Assembly: GCA_017960905.1 (NCBI GenBank)
Contig: JAGCYH010000014.1
Location: 1 to 64,000, forward strand
Source: Bacteroidales bacterium
GTDB taxonomy: Bacteria; Bacteroidota; Bacteroidia; Bacteroidales; Marinilabiliaceae
Length of the DNA: 64,000 nucleotides
Direction: 5' to 3'
A program made the translations under genes and the position numbers. The notes beneath the pieces were generated by a model that was not told the DNA's origin, did not search any database, and saw nothing but the letters and a program-made list of their open reading frames with translations. Of this stretch, positions 53,372 through 61,090 are shown piece after piece. Position 1 is the stretch's first letter. Every line of letters starts with the position of its first letter.

Positions 53372-54292
53372 ATGGAAGAGTCTTATAAGTATACTGTAAT
53401 TATACCACACAAGAATATCCCGAATCTTCTTCAGCGTTGTTTGGATTCAATACCTCAACGAGATGATCTAGAGGTAATTATAATTGATGATAACAGCAAT
53501 GCCGAACGTGTCAATTTTGACGAGTTTCCAGGACTGAATCGAGCGAATACAAAGGTTATATTTGACAAGTCAGGTAAGGGTGCTGGCCATGCAAGAAATA
53601 TCGGAATAGAAGTAGCGTTGGGCAAAATGATTTTGTTCGCTGATTCTGATGACTTTTTTAATAATGGTTTTAATGATTTCCTGACCGACTATTCTAACGA
53701 TAATTCATCGGATTTGTTGTTTTTTAATGCAAATAGTGTTTATACTGATTCGTATAAACCAGCGCATAGAGCAGATCATTTGCATACATTTATTGATGAA
53801 TATAAGAGTGGAAAAAAGAATGGTGAGAAAAAACTACGCTTCATATTTGGAGAGCCATGGGGCAAGGTGGTAAAAAAAACACTATTAGATAAATATGATA
53901 TCCGTTTCGAGGAGACGCCAATACACAATGATACAGCATTCTCATATAAAGTCGGTTATTATGCGGAAACGATAGCTGTAGATAACCGAGAACTATATTG
54001 TATAACAGTAAGAAGTGGTTCTACAAGCGTTTCTGAAAATAGGGAGAAGTTGCTTATAAGAATTGGAGTTTTTGGACGGGCAGAGAAATTTTTGAAATCA
54101 AAGGGTGTCAAACTCTATTCGTTACTTCATTACAGACAAATAGTATCTAACCTGCGACATAGTTACTCTTTATACAAAGAAAGCAAAAACGTTTTATTAA
54201 ACGAGGGTTTTTCTAATTTCGACATTTATAAAGGGATTTTCAAATACGGATTAAGAGTAATAACTAATTTTTTTAGGAAGACGCCATATTGA
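53372..54292 (+). CDS. Family 2 glycosyltransferase
   Basis: A 306-residue GT-A glycosyltransferase. Family signs: YTVIIPHKNIPNLLQRCLDSI, IIIDDNSNAE, a GAGHARNIGIE motif, and the metal-binding LFADSDDFF. The tail is basic and may touch the membrane. ATG 53372 is chosen over TTG 53354, which lies inside the preceding gene. The sugar is unknown. It belongs to the repeat-unit assembly set. Confidence 0.92.
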   Translation: MEESYKYTVIIPHKNIPNLLQRCLDSIPQRDDLEVIIIDDNSNAERVNFDEFPGLNRANTKVIFDKSGKGAGHARNIGIEVALGKMILFADSDDFFNNGFNDFLTDYSNDNSSDLLFFNANSVYTDSYKPAHRADHLHTFIDEYKSGKKNGEKKLRFIFGEPWGKVVKKTLLDKYDIRFEETPIHNDTAFSYKVGYYAETIAVDNRELYCITVRSGSTSVSENREKLLIRIGVFGRAEKFLKSKGVKLYSLLHYRQIVSNLRHSYSLYKESKNVLLNEGFSNFDIYKGIFKYGLRVITNFFRKTPY

Positions 54293-54305
54293 GGCTTGTT
54301 AGGAT

Positions 54306-55430
54306 ATGCTTGTATATTTCTTGGTAATATCAATAGTCGTAATACTAACATACGTGGCGCAAAAAGTATTGAATAAGAGTAAAATACTTTTTGCCTTTGT
54401 CTCTTTACTAATACTGACAGTTCCGTCGTTGTTGGCCGCTTTCAGAAACGATACGGTAGGTGTGGATGTAAATGTATACGAGAAGTCATACTTTACAGAC
54501 GCAACACAATCGTCATCGTTTTTTGAGTATTATGAAACGGAGGACAGCGATTTGTTTTTTTTGGCAATTAATTATGTAGCATCCTGTTTTTCCGATTCTT
54601 TAGGTGCAGCATTCTTCCTTATAGAGTTCGTTTTCCTATTCTTTGCTTATTTAGCTATTTATAGGATGCGCGATTATTCACCTATGTGGATATCAATGCT
54701 TCTTTTTATGCTTTGCTATTTCAATCTGTCGTTTAATGTGATGAGACAGATGGTGGCAACTTCGTTTCTGTTATTTGCTTTTACATACTTACTACGCGAT
54801 AATAATATAAAGAAGTTTTTCATACTAAGTATTGTATCATTTTTCTTTCATAAGACAGCATTCATAGGTGGTTTCTTTTTCATTTATATTTTTTGGGCGT
54901 TAAGCACGCCCAAAAGCCAAAAGACTAAAACAGTTATATATGTTTTAGGATGCATTGGAATCTATGTACTTTTTCAGATTTTGTTGCTCCTACTGGCTGG
55001 TTTGGGTGGAAGATTCGAACACTATATAGCTTATGGAGGTATGGACAGTGGTGCTAACTGGCAACCAACGGTTGTTACTGTATTTGTACTTGGAGATTTA
55101 ATGTTGCTGTGCTTGACTGTTTATTTGTATCTGATAAAAGAAAAGGAAAACAAGAAAGAAGTGTATGTGTTGTTTATGCTTGTGGTGGCTGATTTAATGT
55201 CCCAACTTTTAGGCAAATACACTATGTATGCGAACAGAATGTCTTGCTATTTTGGCTCTCCATATATTTTTATACTGCCAAAATTGTTTCTTAAAACAAA
55301 CATAGTTAACAGACGAACTAAATATGTTTTTGTTAGTATATTATTATTGGCATTTGTAGTTATATGGTTGCGAATGATAAATCAGACAGGTAACACTATT
55401 CCGTATAAATCAGATCTATTAGGTATATGA
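54306..55430 (+). CDS. EpsG/Wzy-type polysaccharide polymerase
   Basis: A 374-residue integral membrane protein with about ten hydrophobic segments. The EpsG family sign is AAFRNDTVGVDVNVYEKSYF near residue 45, then NLSFNVMRQMVATSFLLFAF and FFHKTAFIGGFFFIYIF. It likely polymerises repeat units in the periplasm under Wzz-like control. Its stop overlaps the next glycosyltransferase by 4 bases. Coding hairpins lie at 54359-54394 (12-bp arms, 12-base loop) and 54891-54915 (10-bp arms). Confidence 0.9.
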   Translation: MLVYFLVISIVVILTYVAQKVLNKSKILFAFVSLLILTVPSLLAAFRNDTVGVDVNVYEKSYFTDATQSSSFFEYYETEDSDLFFLAINYVASCFSDSLGAAFFLIEFVFLFFAYLAIYRMRDYSPMWISMLLFMLCYFNLSFNVMRQMVATSFLLFAFTYLLRDNNIKKFFILSIVSFFFHKTAFIGGFFFIYIFWALSTPKSQKTKTVIYVLGCIGIYVLFQILLLLLAGLGGRFEHYIAYGGMDSGANWQPTVVTVFVLGDLMLLCLTVYLYLIKEKENKKEVYVLFMLVVADLMSQLLGKYTMYANRMSCYFGSPYIFILPKLFLKTNIVNRRTKYVFVSILLLAFVVIWLRMINQTGNTIPYKSDLLGI

Positions 55431-56488
55431 GTAATAAACTATTATCGCTAATAATTCCAACATATAACATGGAGAAATATCTTCCGCGTTGTCTCGATTC
55501 TGTAACGCGTGAAGACGTCCCCGATTCTTTGGAAGTAATAGTTGTAAACGATGGAAGTAAAGACAGCTCTTTGAATATAGCCAGAGAGTATGAATCAAAA
55601 CGCCCAGATGTCGTCAGAATAATAGACAAAGAGAATGGTAATTATGGGTCATGTGTAAACGCAGCGTTGAAAATTGCTACTGGCAAGTATATAAAAATGC
55701 TTGATGCCGATGATTGGTATGATACCGACGAGCTGATTAAACTTATTTCTGGGATAGTTAATAGCGAGTGTGATATGTTTGTCACTCATTATAGATGGGA
55801 GTTCGTGTCGGGGAAAGAGACTTGCATAAAGATATCTGATTTGTGGTCTTTTAATGAGATTTATGATGTCGACAAGGTATTCTCCAATACAGAGTTTTTC
55901 AGATTGCAAATGCATCAAATCGGATATAGAACTCAATTGCTTAGAGATATTGGATACGTACAGACAGAAGGCATATCTTATACAGATGCGGAATGGACAT
56001 TTATACCTTTATTTCATGTAAAAAATGTTGTTTTTATAGACGCTGATGTGTATAGATATTATGTGGGGCGTGCCGGACAAACTATGGATCCATCTGTTGT
56101 CGTGAAATCGTTGTCGCATGAGGTGAAGAGTTTGTTTGCTATGTTGAATTATAAGTACAAACATGCAAAAGACGCGGAACTCCTGCCAAATGTGAAGAGA
56201 TATTTAGATTTTAGAGCTAATAATAGGGCTTTGAATCTGTATTTTAATGCGTTAATATATATGCCTAATACTGCATTTGAACAGTTTAATCTTAAGGCTA
56301 TAGATGATAATTTAAAAACAATAGCATTACCGGAATATAACGCAATCGCTCATTATGATAAAAGAAGCTATTTGATAAGGCGATGGCGCCGTACCGGACA
56401 TCGACCCAATGGATTTGTAAGATATTTTGTGGGAAAATTGTTTTCTGTTTATTCAAATCTAAAGAAAAGATGGAACGTACACCGTTAG
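55427..56488 (+). CDS. Family 2 glycosyltransferase
   Basis: A 353-residue GT-A enzyme: LLSLIIPTYNMEKYLPRCLDSV at the N terminus, VVNDGSKDSS, NYGSCVNAALKIATGKYIKMLDADDWY with the metal-binding DAD, and a long C-terminal part (about 200 residues) typical of capsular transferases. It is coupled to the polymerase gene by an ATGA overlap and overlapped by the next gene by 19 bases. Confidence 0.93.
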   Translation: MSNKLLSLIIPTYNMEKYLPRCLDSVTREDVPDSLEVIVVNDGSKDSSLNIAREYESKRPDVVRIIDKENGNYGSCVNAALKIATGKYIKMLDADDWYDTDELIKLISGIVNSECDMFVTHYRWEFVSGKETCIKISDLWSFNEIYDVDKVFSNTEFFRLQMHQIGYRTQLLRDIGYVQTEGISYTDAEWTFIPLFHVKNVVFIDADVYRYYVGRAGQTMDPSVVVKSLSHEVKSLFAMLNYKYKHAKDAELLPNVKRYLDFRANNRALNLYFNALIYMPNTAFEQFNLKAIDDNLKTIALPEYNAIAHYDKRSYLIRRWRRTGHRPNGFVRYFVGKLFSVYSNLKKRWNVHR

Positions 56489-57432
56489 TGTCAATAGTAG
56501 TAGCTTGTTATAACGTTGAAAAATATGTGGCAAGATGTATAGATTCGCTATTGGCACAGACTTATAAGAATATTGAAATTGTGCTAGTTGATGATGGCTC
56601 GGTAGATGGTACATCAACGATTTGTGACAAATATGCCAAAGAAAAATCCAACATAAAGGTCGTACATCAAATAAATCAGGGACAGTCTGTCGCAAAAAAT
56701 GTAGGAGTCGCAAATGCAAGAGGTGAATACTTAACATTTGTTGATAGCGATGATACAGTAACAACAACTTATGTTGATTTTTTATATAACGCTATGATAA
56801 GTTGCAATGCACAGGTTGCAATTACTTCATTCAAACTTGTTAAGGACCCGTATGATATTGTCGAGTTAGGAGATTATTCATGTTATAGGTTAACAACACT
56901 TTCCCCGATGAGGGCAGTCGAGCAGATGTTTTACCAAAGAATGTTTGATACAACAGCACCTTGTAAGATGTATAGACGTTGTCTTTTTGATAATGTAGAA
57001 TTCCCTGTGGGTGTTTCTTATGATGATTTGCCAACAATATACAAGGTGATGCTCAAGGCTGAAAAAATAGCGTTCTCTGATTATCAGTCATATAATTATC
57101 TTATTCGTAATGAGAGTATTGAAGGATCTGCTTTTAATATGCGAAAATATGAGAGTATGAATATTATAGTAGAGCAAATGGAAAAAGATGAATTGTTGTA
57201 TCCGATTAGGAATGCGGTCAGATGTCGAATTTTTAGTTTCATGTTTCGTATATATATGAGTATGCCTAATACTTGTGAGCAGAAAACCATTTTATGGAAT
57301 AAAATAAAATCTTTGAGGTGGCGCATACTTTTTAATTCTAAGTCAAGAAGGAAAGCAAAATGTGCGGCGCTATTGTCTTTGGGCGGACAAAAACTTATAA
57401 AGAAGGTTTATAAACGAATAAAAACACGTTAA
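56470..57432 (+). CDS. Family 2 glycosyltransferase
   Basis: A 320-residue GT-A enzyme: PLVSIVVACYNVEKYVARCIDSL, IVLVDDGSVDGTS, GQSVAKNVGVANARGEYLTFVDSDD. The longest open frame starts at 56383, but the family sequence begins at ATG 56470, inside the end of the preceding gene. The basic C terminus (SRRKAKC, KKVYKRIKTR) may bind membrane. The donor sugar is unknown. Confidence 0.93.
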   Translation: MERTPLVSIVVACYNVEKYVARCIDSLLAQTYKNIEIVLVDDGSVDGTSTICDKYAKEKSNIKVVHQINQGQSVAKNVGVANARGEYLTFVDSDDTVTTTYVDFLYNAMISCNAQVAITSFKLVKDPYDIVELGDYSCYRLTTLSPMRAVEQMFYQRMFDTTAPCKMYRRCLFDNVEFPVGVSYDDLPTIYKVMLKAEKIAFSDYQSYNYLIRNESIEGSAFNMRKYESMNIIVEQMEKDELLYPIRNAVRCRIFSFMFRIYMSMPNTCEQKTILWNKIKSLRWRILFNSKSRRKAKCAALLSLGGQKLIKKVYKRIKTR

Positions 57433-57433
57433 A

Positions 57434-58171
57434 ATGAAGCTGTTTTTTAAGGCGTTATTCATCTTTTTCATGCCATCGGTATTGCTTAGATGCATAAAAA
57501 CCAGTGGATTCTCGCTAGGGAAGTCTTCACGGATCGGGTTCTCATATATAAAAAGCAAACATATTAAAATAGGTGATAATTGTAGGATTGGTAGTTTGAA
57601 TTTGATTCATGTAAATGAGATGTTATTGGGTAAGGGCGTTTTTATGGGAAGCTTGAATATAATCAGAGGACGCATACGTTTGTTGTTGGGGGATAAGGTG
57701 GAAATATATAAGCAGAATAAAATAAGCGCACCGCTTTTCAACGTAGCTGACACTACGTTCTTTATGGAACCTATGGCAAGAATAGCTGTGGGACATGTCT
57801 TTGATCTGACCAACAATATTACAATAGGGGAGGGAAGTTGTTTCGCCGGCTTGGGAAGCCAAGTCTGGACACATTCATTCTATTATAGTCAAACTTCGCG
57901 AGCAAGAGTCAGAATCGACAAACCAGTAGCTATAGGGAAATCGTGCTATATAGGGTCTTCGGTAATTGTCTGTCCTGGTGCTACGATATCGGATGGAATA
58001 ACAATCGGAGCTGGTGCGTGTGTGTCAAAGAGTTTGTTGAAACCAGGATTGTATGTAAGTTCTGCTTTGAGATATATCGAAACATTTGATACTGATGAGA
58101 TTATATCAAAACTTGGCGAATCGGAGTTTTATACAGAATACCCGATATATCATGAGAAAACAGAACCGTAA
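57434..58171 (+). CDS. Hexapeptide-repeat acyltransferase
   Basis: A 245-residue left-handed beta-helix protein. The N terminus is hydrophobic (LFFKALFIFFMPSVLLRCI). Rungs include SSRIGFSYIKSKHIKIGDNC and GKSCYIGSSVIVCPGATISD, then GITIGAGACVSKSLL. The catalytic-type His is in VWTHSFYY. It likely acetylates a sugar in the polysaccharide. It begins one base after the preceding stop. Confidence 0.87.
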   Translation: MKLFFKALFIFFMPSVLLRCIKTSGFSLGKSSRIGFSYIKSKHIKIGDNCRIGSLNLIHVNEMLLGKGVFMGSLNIIRGRIRLLLGDKVEIYKQNKISAPLFNVADTTFFMEPMARIAVGHVFDLTNNITIGEGSCFAGLGSQVWTHSFYYSQTSRARVRIDKPVAIGKSCYIGSSVIVCPGATISDGITIGAGACVSKSLLKPGLYVSSALRYIETFDTDEIISKLGESEFYTEYPIYHEKTEP

Positions 58172-58196
58172 GAGAACGTAGAGAAATAAAAGTACA

Positions 58197-59273
58197 ATGG
58201 AAATAGAAAAAGAGACATCAGATAGAATAACAAGTTTACGATTCCTATTGGTAGTTTTTGTCGTTTTTATTCACAATGATTTTAGAACCGGTTTAAATGT
58301 GCCTTCTGACGTTGTGTTTAATCAATCGGAAGTAGGACTGTGGATACAACGTATTATCAGCGGAGGATTTGCCACTGGCGCGGTTCCTCTTTTTTTCCTT
58401 TTTTCAGCGTATTTACAAGTCTTGAAGAGTGATTTATATGGTGTCATGTTGAAAAAAAGAGTTAAGTCGTTAGTCCTGCCATATTTTTTGTGGATAGGGT
58501 TGTACTTAGCTTGTAAATTGGTTGTTGTAAAGTTTTTTCAGCCTGAACTTGCGCTCAAAGAGAACAATATATTGTCTTGGACTTTTGCAGATTTTATACA
58601 TAATGTTTTTGGTTTCTCAGAAGTTGAGTTCGGAAATCCGTTAGCGGCCGAGCAATTTTGGTTCGTTAGAGATCTTTTTATTTATATTCTAGTGTCTCCT
58701 GTCTTAATATGGCTCATAAGAAAAGCACCAGTGCTTTTCTTTATAGGAATAACCGCTTTTTCTATGTATGCGCGAGTTGTTTTTGACACACATTTGCCTG
58801 TCGCTTTTTTTTATTATATCTGTGGTCTGTATTGTGGTATACTAAAGATAAATGTGTTTAAGTCTGCCGACAGAATACCTTGGGTCGTTTTGTTATCTTT
58901 GTTCTCTATACTTATTGTTTGTAAGTACTATATTTCAGATAGTTATTTTAATTCAAATTGGTTCGTTATATTGACCGCTTGTTTTATTTTTCTTAAAATA
59001 TCGAAGATTGTCGTTCAAAACAATCATTCCTTGTCTGCGTCATGTTATTTATCTAAATTTTCATTTTTCTTATTCGCGATACATGCTCCTTACTTGGTTT
59101 TATTGGCTCAGCAAATTTGGTATACATCATTCCCGATGGAAACACCATTCTTCTGTATGTTTGAGTATTTTGGCGTTGCAATAGTTGTTGTTATATTGGG
59201 GACAACAGCTGGATTTGTTTTAAGAAATGTAGCTCCACCTATATTCCATTTGTTAAATGGAGGTAGAAGTTGA
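58197..59273 (+). CDS. Acyltransferase 3 family membrane protein
   Basis: A 358-residue integral membrane O-acyltransferase with about ten hydrophobic segments. The family start is RITSLRFLLVVFVVFIHNDF, in which His26 would be the catalytic histidine. GAVPLFFLFSAYL and EQFWFVRDLFIYILVSPVL follow, then FFLFAIHAPYLVLL. It decorates surface glycans with acetyl or similar groups. It is the last gene of the AT-rich block and carries a perfect 11-bp hairpin at 58718-58741. Confidence 0.9.
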   Translation: MEIEKETSDRITSLRFLLVVFVVFIHNDFRTGLNVPSDVVFNQSEVGLWIQRIISGGFATGAVPLFFLFSAYLQVLKSDLYGVMLKKRVKSLVLPYFLWIGLYLACKLVVVKFFQPELALKENNILSWTFADFIHNVFGFSEVEFGNPLAAEQFWFVRDLFIYILVSPVLIWLIRKAPVLFFIGITAFSMYARVVFDTHLPVAFFYYICGLYCGILKINVFKSADRIPWVVLLSLFSILIVCKYYISDSYFNSNWFVILTACFIFLKISKIVVQNNHSLSASCYLSKFSFFLFAIHAPYLVLLAQQIWYTSFPMETPFFCMFEYFGVAIVVVILGTTAGFVLRNVAPPIFHLLNGGRS

Positions 59274-59316
59274 TCATGTTTTTTGTCTTTTTTTAGAAGC
59301 ACAATAAATAAAGTAT

Positions 59317-59324
59317 TATATTTG
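59317..59324 (+). promoter_or_regulatory. -7 promoter box for the family 4 glycosyltransferase
   Basis: TATATTTG fits TAnnTTTG, 23 bases before ATG 59348. It indicates a separate transcript for this gene. The -33 region is only T-rich. Confidence 0.6.
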
Positions 59325-59347
59325 CAAAATAATACATAGAGTTATAA

Positions 59348-60451
59348 ATGAAGGTTGCTTTAGTACAGGATTGGCTTACCGAGTTAGGCGGAGCGGAGAA
59401 GGTTTTTGCAGAGTTGCTTAAGATATATCCAGAAGCGGATATATACACATTGGTCGCGTCGCCTAAGGTGATAAAGAAACTTGATATAACTAGCCATGTC
59501 TGCGAATCGTTTATTTGCCATTTGCCTTTTGCTCGCAAATGGTATAGAAAATATATGCAGTTTTTCCCAATCGCAATAGAAGGTTTTGATCTGTCGGCCT
59601 ATGACTTAATAATATCATCGTCGAGTTCAGTCGCCAAAAACGTGCTTACCCATTCGGGACAAATACATATTAGTTATTGCCACTCCCCGGCCCGTTATGT
59701 GTGGGATCTGTGTTTTAGATATCTGAAGGAGGCGAAACTGAACAGGCGTTGGAGTCCTATGGCGTTTTATGCGCGAAGCGTAATGCATAAGTTCAGAGTT
59801 TGGGATGTTATAGGGTCTAATAGAGTGGATTACTTCATTGCAAATTCGAATTTTATATCAAAGCGTATACAAAAAGTATTCCGGCGTGATTCTACGGTTA
59901 TTTATCCGCCAGTTAATGTGGATATGTTTAAACTGAACGAGGAACCGCGAGAGAATTTCTATTTTACGGCATCGCGTATGGTGTCGTATAAAAAGATTGA
60001 CATGATAGTTAGGGCTTTCGCTGAAATGCCCGATAAGACTATTTATGTTGCAGGAATGGGACCAGATTTTAAGAAGATAAAAAAGATTGCACCGGATAAT
60101 GTTAAAATGTTAGGATTCATTTCAGATGATGAGATGAAGGATTACATGACACGGTCCAAAGCTTTTGTCTTCGCTGCAGAAGAAGATTTCGGAATTGTGC
60201 CTGTAGAGGCACAAGCGTGTGGTACGCCTGTGGTTTGCTTTGGTAAGGGTGGCGTTTTAGAAACAGTGGTGAATGGAGAAACAGGCTTGTTTTTCTATGA
60301 ACAGACGGAAGAGGCATTAATAGAAGCAATTAAAAAGTTTGAGACTATAGAATTTGACCCAAAAGTGATTAGAAAAAACGCAGAACGTTTCTCGGCGCAA
60401 AGATTTAGAGCTGAAATAGAGGAATTTGTACATTCAGTAATAAAAAAATAA
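59348..60451 (+). CDS. Family 4 glycosyltransferase, WbaZ-like
   Basis: A 367-residue GT-B enzyme, likely a mannosyl- or related transferase in glycan assembly. The start KVALVQDWLTELGGAEKVFAEL is characteristic of this group. It continues with ISYCHSPARYVWDL, FIANSNFISKRIQKVF with PPVNVDMF, and the nucleotide-sugar site EEDFGIVPVEAQACGTPVVCFG, which carries the E-x7-E motif. It has its own -7 box, so it may be expressed apart from the capsule block before it. Confidence 0.94.
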   Translation: MKVALVQDWLTELGGAEKVFAELLKIYPEADIYTLVASPKVIKKLDITSHVCESFICHLPFARKWYRKYMQFFPIAIEGFDLSAYDLIISSSSSVAKNVLTHSGQIHISYCHSPARYVWDLCFRYLKEAKLNRRWSPMAFYARSVMHKFRVWDVIGSNRVDYFIANSNFISKRIQKVFRRDSTVIYPPVNVDMFKLNEEPRENFYFTASRMVSYKKIDMIVRAFAEMPDKTIYVAGMGPDFKKIKKIAPDNVKMLGFISDDEMKDYMTRSKAFVFAAEEDFGIVPVEAQACGTPVVCFGKGGVLETVVNGETGLFFYEQTEEALIEAIKKFETIEFDPKVIRKNAERFSAQRFRAEIEEFVHSVIKK

Positions 60452-60483
60452 AAAAAATATTTTAAGATATTATATTTTTTATC

Positions 60484-60491
60484 TACCTTTG
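60484..60491 (+). promoter_or_regulatory. -7 promoter box for the SSB-like gene
   Basis: TACCTTTG fits TAnnTTTG, with TTTA (60461-60464) 19 bases upstream as a weak -33. The start codon is at 60520. Confidence 0.65.
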
Positions 60492-60519
60492 AAAAATCAA
60501 ACAATTAAAAGTTAGTAAA

Positions 60520-61002
60520 ATGGAAATAATTGGTAAATTAGATGAAAAGAAAGACGCAGTAAAGCGTACGGAAACTTTTACAGTTCGTGAATTTGTTTTG
60601 GAATGTCAGTCGAACAATTCACAATACACGGATTATATTTTGTTCCAAGTTACAAATGAAAGATGTGCGTTGCTGGACGCGTTCAATGTAGGTGATGTAC
60701 TTTCGGTTACATTTGACATACGCGGCCGTAAATGGACAGGTCAGGATGGAACTCAGCGTGTGTTCAACACGCTGAGCGCATGGAGGATAGAGAAATATGA
60801 CCCGGCTCGTAATGGGCAGTTCGCGCAGGGCGGATATATGCAGCAGCCGCAAGGTGGCTTCCAGATGCCGCAACAGCCGCAGTATCAGCCGCCAATGGGT
60901 AATGGTGGTTATGCTCAGCCGCAACAGCCTGCGCAACCAGCTCAAGCACCAGTGCAGCAGCCAGCTGCTGCACCATCGGCTGATGGCGATCTTCCATTCT
61001 AA
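60520..61002 (+). CDS. DUF3127 OB-fold protein with SSB-like acidic tip
   Basis: A 160-residue cytosolic protein. The first 95 or so residues (IIGKLDEKKDAVKRTETFTVREFVLEC, then NVGDVLSVTFDIRGRKWTG) match the Bacteroidetes DUF3127 family, an OB-fold like that of single-stranded DNA-binding protein. A Pro/Gln/Gly-rich flexible linker follows. The last residues DGDLPF mimic the acidic SSB tip (DDDIPF) that recruits repair and replication enzymes. A perfect 10-bp hairpin lies at 60752-60776. DNA binding is inferred, not shown. Confidence 0.85.
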   Translation: MEIIGKLDEKKDAVKRTETFTVREFVLECQSNNSQYTDYILFQVTNERCALLDAFNVGDVLSVTFDIRGRKWTGQDGTQRVFNTLSAWRIEKYDPARNGQFAQGGYMQQPQGGFQMPQQPQYQPPMGNGGYAQPQQPAQPAQAPVQQPAAAPSADGDLPF

Positions 61003-61023
61003 AAAAGTGGCATAAAATCTGAG

Positions 61024-61052
61024 ATGTGCGAACGTAAGTTCGCACATTTTGT
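61024..61052 (+). terminator. Intrinsic terminator after the SSB-like gene
   Basis: A perfect 10-bp stem (61024-61033 with 61038-61047), GTAA loop, then TTTTGT. It directly abuts the next promoter. Confidence 0.85.
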
Positions 61053-61053
61053 C

Positions 61054-61061
61054 TATATTTG
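61054..61061 (+). promoter_or_regulatory. -7 promoter box of the chemoreceptor gene
   Basis: TATATTTG fits TAnnTTTG, 29 bases before ATG 61091. Its expected -33 region falls inside the terminator hairpin 61024-61047. Its position also shows that the upstream TTG at 61049 is not the start codon. Confidence 0.65.
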
Positions 61062-61090
61062 CAGTATATTATTTTGAAAATGATAGGATT

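Noticed and set aside
61049-61090. TTG 61049 as the chemoreceptor start
   Set aside because: The promoter box lies at 61054-61061, so that codon would not be transcribed; the ATG at 61091 gives a normal membrane anchor.
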